A DNA stretch of 46,233 nucleotides from Lachnospiraceae bacterium. Lineage in GTDB: Bacteria > Bacillota > Clostridia > Lachnospirales > Lachnospiraceae. Positions 8,506 through 16,522 of the stretch are shown one piece after another. The stretch is taken from contig JAAWRC010000027.1 in NCBI GenBank assembly GCA_022800815.1, positions 1 through 46,233 of the forward strand, in the 5' to 3' direction. The notes beneath the pieces are model-generated. The model saw only the letters and a program-made list of their open reading frames with translations. It made no database searches and was not told the origin of the DNA. The position numbers and the translations under genes are program-made. Positions within the stretch are counted from its first letter, which is position 1. Every line of letters begins with the position of its first letter.

Positions 8506-9461
8506 ATACTTTCTCCATTTTCCGGCTTAGAAAGCCTCTCCAGCTTCCCAAGGTCCTCCCAGGTTTCCACGTTGACGAGGACTGCGCCCTTGACGATTTT
8601 TTTCACGAAGGAGGTCAGGGTCTTTCCCGGCCCGATCTCCACAAAGGTGTCCACGCCGTCCGCCGCCATGGCCTCCACGCTCTGCTGCCATTTCACCGGC
8701 GAAGAAACCTGCTCTCTCAAATACTCCTTGATGGGCCCCGTCTCCCGCACATACCCGGCGGTCACATTGGTCACGTAGGGAATCCGCGGATCCGAAAGCC
8801 GCACCGGCGCAAGCTGCCCGGAAAGCTTATCCCCCGCCCCCTTTAAGAGGGGGGAATGGAAGGGGCCGCTCACGTTGAGGGGAAGCACCCGCCTCGCCCC
8901 TGCCGCCCTGAGGGCCATCGACGCCTCCGACACTGCCTCCTTCCGCCCGGAAATTACCAGCTGCCCGGGGCAGTTGTAATTGGCGATCCACACTTCCGGG
9001 ATGGAGGCTATCACCCTGGAGACGTCCTCCGCCTTCATGGAAAGGACTGCCGCCATGGCTCCCTCGCCCGCCGGAACTGCCTCCTCCATGAAAATTCCCC
9101 GCTTCCTCACCAGGACAACGGCGTCCATGGGTTCCATGGCCCCCGCCGCCGCCAGGGCGCAGTATTCCCCGAGGCTTAAGCCCGCCGCCACGTCCGGCTC
9201 CGGGATGGGATGCCCCGCCTCCCGCCTGCGGTCAATCTCCGCCATCATGGCCAGGCTGGTGGTCACCATGGCCGCCTGGGTGAATTCCGTCTGGTTGAGT
9301 CTCTCATTCTCCTCAAAGCAGAGCTCCCGCATATCCAGCCCTAAAAGCCCGCCGGCCTGGTCAAAGACCCGCCGGGACGCCTCGCTGTTCTCATAAAAAT
9401 CCTTTCCCATGCCGGGCTTTTGTGCCCCCTGGCCGGGAAACAAGTATGCTATTTTACCCAT
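8502..9461 (-). CDS. fabD: Malonyl-CoA:ACP transacylase
   Basis: Moves malonyl groups from CoA to ACP. The 319-residue protein shows the FabD motifs [17 protein letters not shown], the nucleophile elbow GLSLGEY, and the catalytic histidine in SGPFHSPLL. It overlaps the end of fabK by 13 bases and the start of fabG by 4 bases, consistent with tight coupling in the operon. Confidence 0.97.
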   Translation of the reverse strand: MGKIAYLFPGQGAQKPGMGKDFYENSEASRRVFDQAGGLLGLDMRELCFEENERLNQTEFTQAAMVTTSLAMMAEIDRRREAGHPIPEPDVAAGLSLGEYCALAAAGAMEPMDAVVLVRKRGIFMEEAVPAGEGAMAAVLSMKAEDVSRVIASIPEVWIANYNCPGQLVISGRKEAVSEASMALRAAGARRVLPLNVSGPFHSPLLKGAGDKLSGQLAPVRLSDPRIPYVTNVTAGYVRETGPIKEYLREQVSSPVKWQQSVEAMAADGVDTFVEIGPGKTLTSFVKKIVKGAVLVNVETWEDLGKLERLSKPENGESI

Positions 9462-10390
9462 GAGCTGCGCTCCTTAACTATCCCAATGGTCTCCGCCATC
9501 AGTTCGTCGATGATCTCCTTACAGGACTGTTCCTTCTTGATCAGCCCCGCAATCTGTCCCGCCATGACGCTGCCCCGGTCGGCGTCCCCCTCCATGACGG
9601 CCTTCCTGAGGCCCCCGATGGTCAGGTTCTCCAGCTCTTCGAAGGAAGCGCCCTCCTTCTCCAGCCGCAGATATTCCCGGGTGGTCTTGTTGCGCAGGGT
9701 CCGCACCGGGTGTCCCGTGCTCCTGCCCGTCACCACGCTGTCAATGTCCTTGGCCGAGAGGATTTTCTTCTTATAATTTTCATGGACAATGGACTCATTG
9801 GCCACCACGAACCGGGTTCCGATCTGGACCGCCTCGGCCCCCAGCATGAACATGGCCGCCACGCCTCTCCCGTCCCCTGCGCCCCCTGCGCCGATGACGG
9901 GAATCTCCACCGCATCCGCCACCTGGGGCAGGAGCGCCATGGTGGTGAGTTCCCCGATGTGGCCGCCGGACTCACAACCCTCCGCCACCACGGCATCCAC
10001 GCCGCTCCGCTCCATCCGCTTTGCAAGGGCCACCGAAGCCACCACGGGAATCACCTTGATCCCGGCTTCTTTCCACATGGGCAGGAACTTCTCCGGGCTT
10101 CCGGCACCGGTGGTCACCACCTTCACGCCCTCCTCCACGACGACCTTCGCCACCTCTTCGGCATAGGGGCTTAAGAGCATGATGTTGACGCCAAAGGGCT
10201 TCTCTGTCATTTCCTTTGCCTTCCTGATCTCCGAACGGACCCAGTCCGCCGGGGCATTGGCCGCCCCGATGAGGCCCAGCCCGCCGGCCTTTGACACCGC
10301 CGCCGCCAGGTTATGCTCCGCCACCCAGGCCATGCCGCCCTGGATGATGGGATACTCGATACCAAGACATTCCGTCACTCTGGTCTTCAT
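9449..10390 (-). CDS. fabK: Enoyl-ACP reductase II (FMN-dependent)
   Basis: Catalyses the last reduction of the elongation cycle; FabK replaces FabI in many Firmicutes. The 313-residue TIM-barrel flavoprotein begins [19 protein letters not shown] and has the catalytic histidine motif [12 protein letters not shown] and the FMN phosphate loop ([23 protein letters not shown]). No fabI is present in the window, so this is probably the enoyl reductase of the pathway. Its ATG overlaps the acpP stop (ATGA). Confidence 0.95.
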   Translation of the reverse strand: MKTRVTECLGIEYPIIQGGMAWVAEHNLAAAVSKAGGLGLIGAANAPADWVRSEIRKAKEMTEKPFGVNIMLLSPYAEEVAKVVVEEGVKVVTTGAGSPEKFLPMWKEAGIKVIPVVASVALAKRMERSGVDAVVAEGCESGGHIGELTTMALLPQVADAVEIPVIGAGGAGDGRGVAAMFMLGAEAVQIGTRFVVANESIVHENYKKKILSAKDIDSVVTGRSTGHPVRTLRNKTTREYLRLEKEGASFEELENLTIGGLRKAVMEGDADRGSVMAGQIAGLIKKEQSCKEIIDELMAETIGIVKERSSWVK

Positions 10391-10620
10391 GCTTCCGCAC
10401 CCTTTCCTTTTAAATAATCCATCACGGCTCCCACCGTCGTCAGTTCCTCCAAATCCTCCGCCGGGATCTCCACGTCATACTCTTCCTCCAGCGCCATCAC
10501 CAGCTCAAACAGATCCAGGGAGTCCGCTCCCAGATCATCCTTAAAAGAACTGGCCTCCGTGACGTTCTCCGCCTCCACATTCAGCTGCTCCGCAATCATT
10601 TCCTTCATCTTCTCCAACAT
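10387..10620 (-). CDS. acpP: Acyl carrier protein
   Basis: Small acidic carrier of growing acyl chains through 4'-phosphopantetheine. The attachment serine is in [18 protein letters not shown] start at the ATG at 10620 (77 residues) because AAGGAG lies 9 bases upstream; in-frame ATGs at 10647 and 10638 have no such site and would make the protein unusually long. It follows fabH after a 132-base gap and overlaps fabK by four bases. Confidence 0.95.
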   Translation of the reverse strand: MLEKMKEMIAEQLNVEAENVTEASSFKDDLGADSLDLFELVMALEEEYDVEIPAEDLEELTTVGAVMDYLKGKGAEA

Positions 10621-10752
10621 GGCTTTAATCTCCTTCATAATTTTCATTTTAATTAAGTGTAGATAGTTTCCTTATATAAGCAACGGTAAGGTTCACCGTC
10701 TGCTGCCGTCTTGTTCGCCCCGCTTGAGGCAGGCCGCCTGGCCGCCCGATGG

Positions 10753-11805
10753 TCACCACACCAGGTACGTGGCCCCCCAGGTGAGGCCCGCCCCAAAACC
10801 GGCCAGGGCCAGCTTATCTCCCCTCCCCAGTCTCCCCTCCCGGTTTAGCTCGTCTAAGAGGATGGGAATGCTGGCGCCGGAGGTGTTTCCGTAATGCTCC
10901 AGATTCATGGGGAATTTGGAGAGGGGCTGCCTCATCCGCTTCGCCACCGACGCAATGATGCGCTCGTTGGCCTGGTGGAGTACGAAATACCGGATATCCT
11001 CCGCCGGGACCCCGGCCTTCGCAAGAAGCTCCTCCAGTGCCTCCGGCACCGTCTTCACCGCAAACCGGAACACCTCCTGTCCGTTCATGGACAGGTACCC
11101 GAAATCCCCGGCGTTCTCTTCCTTAATAAAGGGATTTCTGAGGGGCGCCGCCTGGCAGCGCAAAACCCCTCCCCGGCCTCCGTCCGCCCTCATGAGAAAG
11201 GGTCCCATCCGGCTTTCCCGCTCTCCGGCCGCCGGGCGGTCCACGTTTTCCCTGCCGGCGTCCTCCGATTTCCGTCCGCCCGCTTCCGGCTCTGCCCCGG
11301 ATTCCGTCCGCTCAAGGAGAGCCGCCCCGGCGCCGTCCCCGAAGAGGATGCAGGTGCCCCGGTCACTCCAGTCCACCGTCTTGGAGAGGGTGTCCGCCCC
11401 GACCACCAGGGCCGTCCGATATGTCCCCGCCTCCAGATAGACGCTGGCCGTATTCAGGGAGAACAGAAACCCCGAACAGGCGGCACTAAGGTCAAAGCAG
11501 GCCGCACGCTCCGCCCCCAGGGCCGCCTGCACCTCACAGGCAGTCCCTGGAAACAGGCAGTCCCCCGTGGAGGTCCCCACCACGATCAGGTCCAGCTCCC
11601 CCGGCGAAAGCCCCGCCATCTCCATGGCCCGCCTCGCCGCCTGCACCGCCATGTCCGTGGTGCCCGTCTCCGTGATTCTGCGGCTCCCGATCCCGGTCCG
11701 CTCCCGGATCCAAGCGTCGCTCGTCTCCACCATCTGTTCCAGCGCCGCATTGCTCAGCGCTCTCTCCGGCACAAAACTTCCCGTTCCTACGATTTTTATC
11801 CGCAT
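10753..11805 (-). CDS. fabH: 3-oxoacyl-ACP synthase III, first gene of the fatty-acid operon
   Basis: Starts fatty-acid synthesis by condensing acyl-CoA with malonyl-ACP. Catalytic residues: C110 (DLSAACSGF), H277 (VLHQANERI) and N307 (EHYGNTSGAS). At 350 residues it is about 30 longer than usual; the excess is a Glu/Gly/Arg-rich insertion at residues about 168-200, in a surface loop between the two thiolase-like halves. AAGGA lies 12 bases before the ATG. Upstream lie a strong promoter and a FabT-like operator, so this gene heads the operon. Confidence 0.95.
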   Translation of the reverse strand: MRIKIVGTGSFVPERALSNAALEQMVETSDAWIRERTGIGSRRITETGTTDMAVQAARRAMEMAGLSPGELDLIVVGTSTGDCLFPGTACEVQAALGAERAACFDLSAACSGFLFSLNTASVYLEAGTYRTALVVGADTLSKTVDWSDRGTCILFGDGAGAALLERTESGAEPEAGGRKSEDAGRENVDRPAAGERESRMGPFLMRADGGRGGVLRCQAAPLRNPFIKEENAGDFGYLSMNGQEVFRFAVKTVPEALEELLAKAGVPAEDIRYFVLHQANERIIASVAKRMRQPLSKFPMNLEHYGNTSGASIPILLDELNREGRLGRGDKLALAGFGAGLTWGATYLVW

Positions 11806-11826
11806 AATACTTTTATGTCCTTATTA

Positions 11827-11839
11827 TTTGAATATCAAA
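11827..11839. promoter_or_regulatory. FabT/FabR-like operator of the fatty-acid operon
   Basis: A perfect palindrome TTTGA-N3-TCAAA, the consensus bound by MarR-family fatty-acid repressors FabT/FabR of Firmicutes. It begins about 5 bases after the predicted transcription start, where a bound repressor would block transcription. No MarR-type gene is found nearby. Confidence 0.7.
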
Positions 11840-11850
11840 CTTTTTAGCAT

Positions 11851-11879
11851 AGTATACGGGGTTCTGCGCCCTTTGTCAA
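11851..11879 (-). promoter_or_regulatory. Sigma-A promoter of the fatty-acid operon
   Basis: On the minus strand, TTGACA (11874-11879) and TATACT (11851-11856) are separated by exactly 17 bases. Transcription should start near 11844, just before the FabT-like palindrome, and read through fabH to the terminator at 915-940. Confidence 0.9.
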
Positions 11880-11933
11880 GAGGAAATTTTATAAATCTCC
11901 ACAATATTTCACCCGTCCCTTCCGCCGTCTGCC

Positions 11934-11962
11934 TTGACATCACAGTGGAAACAAGATAAGAT
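11934..11962 (+). promoter_or_regulatory. Sigma-A-like promoter upstream of the decayed gene
   Basis: TTGACA (11934-11939), 17 bases, TAAGAT (11957-11962). The first usable ATG (11964) follows directly and would lie before the expected RNA start, so the promoter and the gene body seem to have been brought together by a deletion. Confidence 0.5.
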
Positions 11963-11963
11963 A

Positions 11964-12675
11964 ATGCCAATATTTTGGGAACAGGCCGCCGCAGTAAAAG
12001 CCTCTGACAATTATTTTGTAATTGTCACAAGAGAAGATCTTCCCAACCTGCCCTATTCCATGGATGAGATTTACGGCATCCATGCTTCCGGTAAGTACCA
12101 CGGCCTGAAACGCACCTACAATGAACTGTACCGTATTTACAGCACTGAATCCTTTTCCGGCAAAGAACAGCCCGAAATCGTGGTGACGGAGGATTCCAAT
12201 GCAGGCTATGAATTTTTCCATGCCGTTTGCAAAGAAAACGGGATTGTCTGCACCAGCGCAGAGGGAAAATCCAACCTGAAGACGGCCATAAACAAACTGG
12301 ACAAAGAATCTGCATTGATCATCGCAGATGGTTCCGCTATCGGCCCGGAAATGAATGAGCTATACCAGTTGATGTGCTATAAACCTGCCATAAAATGTTA
12401 CTTACCAGAATCCTTTGAATGGCTGATACTGAAATCCCGCCTGATTGACGGAAATTTCATACAGGATGTATTGGAACATCCGGAAGATTTTATCGAAAGC
12501 CGGGAATATTTCAGTTGGGAGCGTTTTTTTTACGTCATTATTGATCGAGTATGCGAAAGACTCTTGTCTCAAGTACAACAAAAGCACACTAAACAAAAGC
12601 TATCTGCATGAAAAAACAAAACAGGCAATTCTGGATGTAATAAAAGGAATAGACTGGCACAATCCCAAACGTTGA
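11964..12675 (+). pseudogene. Truncated and frameshifted gene of unknown function (possible nuclease/ATPase-associated protein)
   Basis: The first frame reads from the ATG at 11964 to a stop at 12611 and begins abruptly in what looks like the middle of a protein (SDNYFVIVTREDLPNLPYS). From memory it resembles the C-terminal part of long hypothetical proteins in Lachnospiraceae, some of which carry an N-terminal ATP-binding domain; this is a weak assignment. After a run of eight T residues (12528-12535) the likely true frame shifts: the other frame continues with plausible coding sequence (IEYAKDSCLKYNKSTLNKS) to the stop at 12675. So the gene seems to have lost its 5' part and suffered a one-base insertion in the T run. 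Programmed slippage is possible but less likely given the missing start region. Confidence 0.55.
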
Positions 12676-12729
12676 CCTATGAATTTCACAAACCTGATCA
12701 ATACTGGAAAAATGCATGTTTACAACAGA

Positions 12730-12780
12730 AAGGGGCTGTTGCAAAAGTAGATGAAAAGTCTGCCAGAGCAACAGCCCCTT
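12730..12780. repeat. 13-bp perfect inverted repeat with 25-base loop
   Basis: AAGGGGCTGTTGC (12730-12742) pairs perfectly with 12768-12780. The GGGGCTGTTGCAAAA end resembles the terminal repeats of several Firmicute insertion sequences, so this may be a collapsed insertion-sequence remnant. There is no T tract that would make it an obvious terminator. Confidence 0.5.
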
Positions 12781-12819
12781 CTGCCTCTCAAAGGCACACA
12801 TCCCCAAAAAACTAAATTA

Positions 12820-12866
12820 AACAGTATATAACACTTGACAACAGTTTCAAACTGTTATATACTGTT
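12820..12866 (+). promoter_or_regulatory. Promoter with nested operator palindromes before the GntR gene
   Basis: TTGACA (12835-12840), 17 bases, TATACT (12858-12863) is a near-consensus sigma-A promoter. The spacer is itself a palindrome (ACAGTTT-C-AAACTGT, 12841-12855), and a 13-bp inverted repeat AACAGTATATAAC (12820-12832 with 12854-12866) embraces the whole promoter. This is the expected site for autoregulation by the GntR/YtrA-type protein encoded next. Confidence 0.85.
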
Positions 12867-12891
12867 ATCAGTCAAGGGAGGGCCCCCAACC

Positions 12892-13263
12892 ATGAAAATA
12901 ATCATCAACACCACCTTAATGGTCCCCATCTATGAGCAGATCACAGACCAGATCAAGACGCTCATACGAAACGGGGAGCTAAAGGAAAATGACAATCTTC
13001 CGTCTGTCCGCACGCTGTCAAAGGAATTGAAGATCAGTGCCTTAACCGTCAAAAAAGCATATGACAATCTGGAAAGTGAAGGCTTTACCATAACCGTGCA
13101 TGGAAAAGGAACCTATGTGGCGGCCACAAACGCAGAGCTTTTGCTGGAAGAGCAAAAAAAGGAGCTGGAAGCTGATCTGGAACAGGCGATCCAAAAAGGC
13201 AGGCGCTGCGGGATCAGTGACGAAGATATCAGAAGCTTATTTGAGTTGATCTTGGAGGGATAA
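12892..13263 (+). CDS. GntR-family (YtrA-type) transcriptional regulator
   Basis: Short 123-residue regulator with an N-terminal winged helix-turn-helix (PIYEQITDQIKTLIRNGE through LPSVRTLSKELKISALTV) and a small helical C-terminus, typical of the YtrA subfamily, which usually represses an adjacent ABC transporter operon and responds to cell-envelope stress. The start at 12892 is chosen because GGGAGG lies 8 bases upstream; the frame upstream of it runs through the promoter. The gene ends 5 bases before the ABC ATPase gene and is probably co-transcribed and self-regulated. Confidence 0.92.
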   Translation: MKIIINTTLMVPIYEQITDQIKTLIRNGELKENDNLPSVRTLSKELKISALTVKKAYDNLESEGFTITVHGKGTYVAATNAELLLEEQKKELEADLEQAIQKGRRCGISDEDIRSLFELILEG

Positions 13264-13268
13264 CGGCT

Positions 13269-14117
13269 ATGCTGAAAATCGAACATCTGAAAAAGCATTA
13301 TGACAATTTCTCGCTGGATTGTTCCCTGGAGGTGCGGCCCGGCTGCGTAACCGGGCTGATCGGACAAAACGGCGCCGGAAAAAGCACCAGCTTTAAGGCG
13401 GTGCTGGGACTCATCTCCTCCGACAGCGGAAGCATCACGATACTCGGGAAGGATCTGCGGGAGTTCACGCCAAAGGACAGGGAGAATCTAGGCGTTGTCC
13501 TTTCCGATTCCGGTTTCAGCGGATATCTGACTGTCAAGGACATCCTTCCTATTTTGAAAAATTTGTATAAGAATTTTGACGCTTCCTTTTTTGCAGAACA
13601 GCTGCGCAGATTTAGGCTTCCGCCGGACAAGAAGATCAAGGACTTTTCCACCGGCATGAAAGCCAAGCTCAAGATCCTCGTCGCCGTCTCGCACCATGCG
13701 AAGCTGTTGATTTTAGACGAGCCGACCGCAGGTCTGGACGTCATCGCCAGGGATGAGCTGCTGGAGCTTTTGCGGGAGTTCATGGAACAGGACGAAGAGC
13801 GTTCCATCCTCATCAGCTCCCACATTTCCAGCGATCTGGAATCCCTGTGTGACGATATCTACATGATCCATGACGGAAGCATGATCTTACACGAAGACAC
13901 CGACGTTTTACTGAGCGATTACGCTCTGCTGAAAGTCGACGAAGACCAGTTTGCAAAACTGGATAAACAGTTCGTCCTGCGCTCAAAGAAAGAGAGCTAT
14001 GGATATCGCTGCCTGACGGACCAGAAACAGTATTATATGGAAAACTATCCGAAAATTGTAATCGAAAGAGGAACCATAGACGAAGTAATCACGATGATGA
14101 TAAGGGGGCAGAAATGA
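13269..14117 (+). CDS. ABC transporter ATP-binding protein
   Basis: Energy-coupling subunit of an ABC-2 type exporter. Walker A is GLIGQNGAGKST (residues about 31-42), the signature region is FSTGMKAKLKIL, and Walker B with its glutamate is LLILDEPTAGLD. The 282-residue length fits exporters of the YtrB/BcrA kind. The ATG is preceded by GGAGGG. The stop overlaps the permease start (ATGA). Substrate unknown; regulation by a YtrA-type protein suggests a role in antibiotic or cell-wall stress. Confidence 0.92.
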   Translation: MLKIEHLKKHYDNFSLDCSLEVRPGCVTGLIGQNGAGKSTSFKAVLGLISSDSGSITILGKDLREFTPKDRENLGVVLSDSGFSGYLTVKDILPILKNLYKNFDASFFAEQLRRFRLPPDKKIKDFSTGMKAKLKILVAVSHHAKLLILDEPTAGLDVIARDELLELLREFMEQDEERSILISSHISSDLESLCDDIYMIHDGSMILHEDTDVLLSDYALLKVDEDQFAKLDKQFVLRSKKESYGYRCLTDQKQYYMENYPKIVIERGTIDEVITMMIRGQK

Positions 14118-14770
14118 TGAAGGGTTTATTGATCAAGGATTTCAAGTTGATGAAAGGGCAGAAAAATTTCTTCTTTTTGGTCGTACTCGTATCCATCGGC
14201 ATGCCGGCCTTTTCCGGGGACGCCACCTTCATGCTGGGTTTTCTGCCCTTTGTGCTGTCGATGTTTACCTTGAGCACCATCAGCTATGACGAATTTGACA
14301 ACGGCAATGCATTCCTGTTCACCCTGCCCGTCAGCCGCACGGGCTATGCCGTTGAAAAATATATCCTCGCCCTCCTGCTCGGCGGCGGCGCATGGGTCTT
14401 TGCAACGCTTTTAGCCGTTGCCTTTGCGGTGATCAAAGGGACCGCCAACATTTCGGAAATCCTCATGGCCGCCGTACTGATCCTGCCCGTGCTGATCGTG
14501 ATCCAGGCATTGATGATTCCCTTCCAGCTTAAATTCGGTAGTGAGAAGGGACGGCTCGCCCTGATTGGGGCCTTTGGGCTTCTGGCCGTGATCGGTGTCG
14601 TCGCCGTAAAGGCGGCCGAAATGCTGGGAATCGATCTGTGGGAACTCATCGGCAATCTGCCCGCAATGGGCATGGGCGTCATGATCACCCTCCTGCTCCT
14701 CGCCGCAATCCTGGTCCTGCTCACATCCATGAAGATCAGTTGTTCCATTATGAAGGGCAAAGAGTTCTAA
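14114..14770 (+). CDS. ABC-2 type transporter permease
   Basis: Membrane subunit of the same transporter, 218 residues with about six hydrophobic segments (for example FFFLVVLVSIGMPAF, ILMAAVLILPVLIVIQALM and MGVMITLLLLAAILVLL) and a cytoplasmic start MKGLLIKDFKLMKGQKN, which is common in ABC2_membrane_5-type permeases. Two ATGs in tandem (14114, 14117); the first overlaps the ATPase stop. Export of an antimicrobial or lipid compound is an inference from the regulator type. Confidence 0.85.
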   Translation: MMKGLLIKDFKLMKGQKNFFFLVVLVSIGMPAFSGDATFMLGFLPFVLSMFTLSTISYDEFDNGNAFLFTLPVSRTGYAVEKYILALLLGGGAWVFATLLAVAFAVIKGTANISEILMAAVLILPVLIVIQALMIPFQLKFGSEKGRLALIGAFGLLAVIGVVAVKAAEMLGIDLWELIGNLPAMGMGVMITLLLLAAILVLLTSMKISCSIMKGKEF

Positions 14771-14774
14771 ATGG

Positions 14775-14911
14775 TTAAAAACGGGCGAGAAGCTCGCCCG
14801 GCGTGAGCGCCGGAAGCTCAAACTCTTCAAAATCCTGCAGGAATCCTCCGCAAAGGGCTCCTGTTCCAGCAATACGTCGAGGATGATGTTGGTGTCACAC
14901 ATGATCTTCAT
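14775..14911 (-). pseudogene. VapC-type PIN toxin with an internal deletion
   Basis: The first about 28 codons encode a PIN-domain start (MKIMCDTNIILDVLLEQEPF) with the first catalytic Asp. The last 24 codons before the TAA at 14775 read as a normal VapC tail (DFEEFELPALTPGELLARF) but in another frame. The middle, about 90 residues including the other acidic residues, is missing. So the toxin is dead through an out-of-frame internal deletion. Its ATG overlaps the end of the antitoxin gene by 17 bases, as in intact modules. Confidence 0.8.
14776..14800 (-). terminator. Terminator at the end of the toxin remnant
   Basis: On the minus strand a perfect 8-bp stem CGGGCGAG/CTCGCCCG with a 3-base loop is followed by TTTTT, which includes part of the TAA stop of the toxin. 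A second 6-bp hairpin (CCGGCG/CGCCGG) abuts it and may help end the ABC operon on the plus strand. Confidence 0.75.
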
Positions 14912-15125
14912 ACTTTGACAAGCGCTCCTCCCGCAAAAAATCCTTATCAATATCAGAGGGAATGTCCTTCAACAGCCCTCGGAGGAAATCCACCGCAGAG
15001 ACTTGCGGATTTACAACCTTGGCGACCGTTTTTCCGTTACGGGTGATAAAAATATCTTCCTTGGCGATCAAGTCGAGGTATTTTCCAAAATTCGTTTTAA
15101 ATTCCGTTGCTGTGACAACCATCAT
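14895..15125 (-). CDS. Phd/YefM-type antitoxin (toxin partner broken)
   Basis: 76-residue antitoxin with the Phd/YefM N-terminal DNA-binding fold: VTATEFKTNFGKYLDLIAKED, then IFITRNGKTVAKVV. Its C-terminal tail would neutralise a PIN toxin. AAGG lies before the ATG pair at 15125/15122. Its partner directly downstream has lost its middle, so the antitoxin is an orphan that may still repress its own promoter or protect against related toxins. Confidence 0.85.
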   Translation of the reverse strand: MMVVTATEFKTNFGKYLDLIAKEDIFITRNGKTVAKVVNPQVSAVDFLRGLLKDIPSDIDKDFLREERLSKYEDHV

Positions 15126-15195
15126 AAAGTCCGCCTTCCCTGCCCTCTCTTCTCTGTTTTATTATATGCGATTTTTTATAAAGACGGCTTCTATT

Positions 15196-15619
15196 GATTT
15201 CGGTCAGGCGCACTGCATTGTAGAATACGGGGCGGGGACGGGCGTATTTACCAGGAAGGTGGCAGCAAGAAAAAGGCGGGACACGACTTTATATCGTGAT
15301 TGAACAGAATGAGCGTTTTTACGAAATGCTGCGAAAACAGTTCCATGGAACGCCGGGAGTGGTGCTGATCCATGGAGATGCCGGAAATGTATGCGGCTTC
15401 TTAAAAGAACAGGGGGTTCGGCATGCGGATTATGTCATTTCCGGTCTGCCATTTACCTCTCTTCCCCGGCAGGTGTCCCACAGGATACTCTCACAGACCC
15501 AAAAAGCCATCGGAACCGAAGGCGTATTTACCACATTTCAGTATACCCTGCTACGGAAAACCTCTCTTGAACATTATTTCAACATCCAGAGGATTGTGCG
15601 AGATTGGTATAATTGCTAA
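15196..15619 (+). pseudogene. Remnant of a SAM-dependent (phospholipid N-methyltransferase / rRNA dimethylase-like) methyltransferase
   Basis: The SAM-binding motif I is clear in one frame (IVEYGAGTGVFTRKVAA). One base later than expected, near 15290, the homologous sequence continues in another frame (VIEQNERFYEMLRKQF, VISGLPFTSLPRQVS, TTFQYTLLRK). The N-terminal part before the SAM site is missing, and the C-terminus ends early at 15619. The two halves together match class I methyltransferases related to phospholipid N-methyltransferases. Broken by a 5' truncation and a single-base frameshift. Confidence 0.7.
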
Positions 15620-15720
15620 AATCATCTCCGTCGGTATGATTGCCTTTTCGGGTTTTTGGGGCAGCTTGTGCAGTCTGAGGCGGTGGCAGATGATCACTGT
15701 GGAGCTTCTGTTCCTGTTCC

Positions 15721-16363
15721 TTGCCTCGGCGGCTCTGCAGCATTTTGGCAAAAACCTTCTTCCAAAAACGCTTCACAACCTATTTCCTGAAAGCGGCCTG
15801 CGTCTCCCTTGCAATCAGTTTAGTGGTGCTGGCGGTGGCACTTCCCGTGATATGCTTTGTCGTCTCCTTTTCCGCCAGGATCAACTGCAGAGTCAGGTAT
15901 GTGGAGTATCTGTCTCAGGAAATTCAGAAAATTCGGGAGGGGGGCTTTGGAAGGACCATGGAACTCCATGATCTGCGCAGCCCTCTCACCTCGATCATCG
16001 GCTATGTGGAGCTGCTGAAAGAGACGGGGCCTGAAGACAGGCAGCGCTTTGAGGAATACATGGAAGTGGTGGAGCGGCGTCTGACGGGGCTTAACGGGCT
16101 GATCAACGAACTGTTTGAATATACAAAGCTGAACTCCTCCGGCCGGTTTCCCGACATGGAGAAAAGGGATGTGCTGGAACTGCTGCGGCATTGAGCCTGA
16201 CCGAATCTTCGAGCGCTTTTACTGCGCAGACTGGGCCAGAAGCACCCCCCAAAGCTCCGGGCTGGGGCTTGCCATTGTAAAGCGCATCGTGGAACTCCAC
16301 GGGGGCGAGGTCGATGCCTCGTTACAGGGGCAGGAACTGTCCGTCCATCTGTTCCTCAAATAA
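15721..16363 (+). pseudogene. Sensor histidine kinase remnant with internal deletions
   Basis: Frame from 15721: a membrane segment (LAISLVVLAVALPVICFVV), a juxtamembrane helix (YVEYLSQEIQKIREGGFG), then an abrupt jump to the H-box (LHDLRSPLTSIIGYVELLK). The HAMP-like linker between them is missing. The frame ends at 16194. In another frame, 16196-16363, comes the end of the ATPase domain (DRIFERFYCAD, GLGLAIVKRIVELHGG). The N-box region is therefore also deleted. Similar to VanS/OmpR-partner kinases. 15620-15720 holds a hydrophobic coding-like stretch that I cannot assign. Confidence 0.75.
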
Positions 16364-16436
16364 CCCCCATATCGACATTGCAGATATATTAGTAAAGTAT
16401 AAATTAGTAAATCGTAATTGACGAAATTGCAACGGC

Positions 16437-16511
16437 ATGGAGACCGCCGGACAGATGGGTAACGTCACGCTGGTCTCCTACAAGAACATTCTGGAAAAGC
16501 TTTTACCGTAA
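16437..16511 (+). pseudogene. Possible C-terminal fragment of an unidentified protein
   Basis: A 24-codon frame (METAGQMGNVTLVSYKNILE...) ending in TAA looks more like protein than random sequence, but it has no ribosome site. It lies in the same decayed zone. I do not recognise the parent protein. Confidence 0.2.
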
Positions 16512-16522
16512 TGTTATTACCA

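Noticed and set aside
6414-8778. Long plus-strand frames opposite fabF, fabG and fabD
   Set aside because: They are GC-rich antisense shadows of highly conserved enzymes; residues are Arg/Pro/His-rich and show no domain.
10682-10698. Small ACGGT/ACCGT hairpin between fabH and acpP as a terminator or processing site
   Set aside because: Only 5 bp and no T tract; the operon spacing and overlap pattern suggest read-through. Not strong enough to list.
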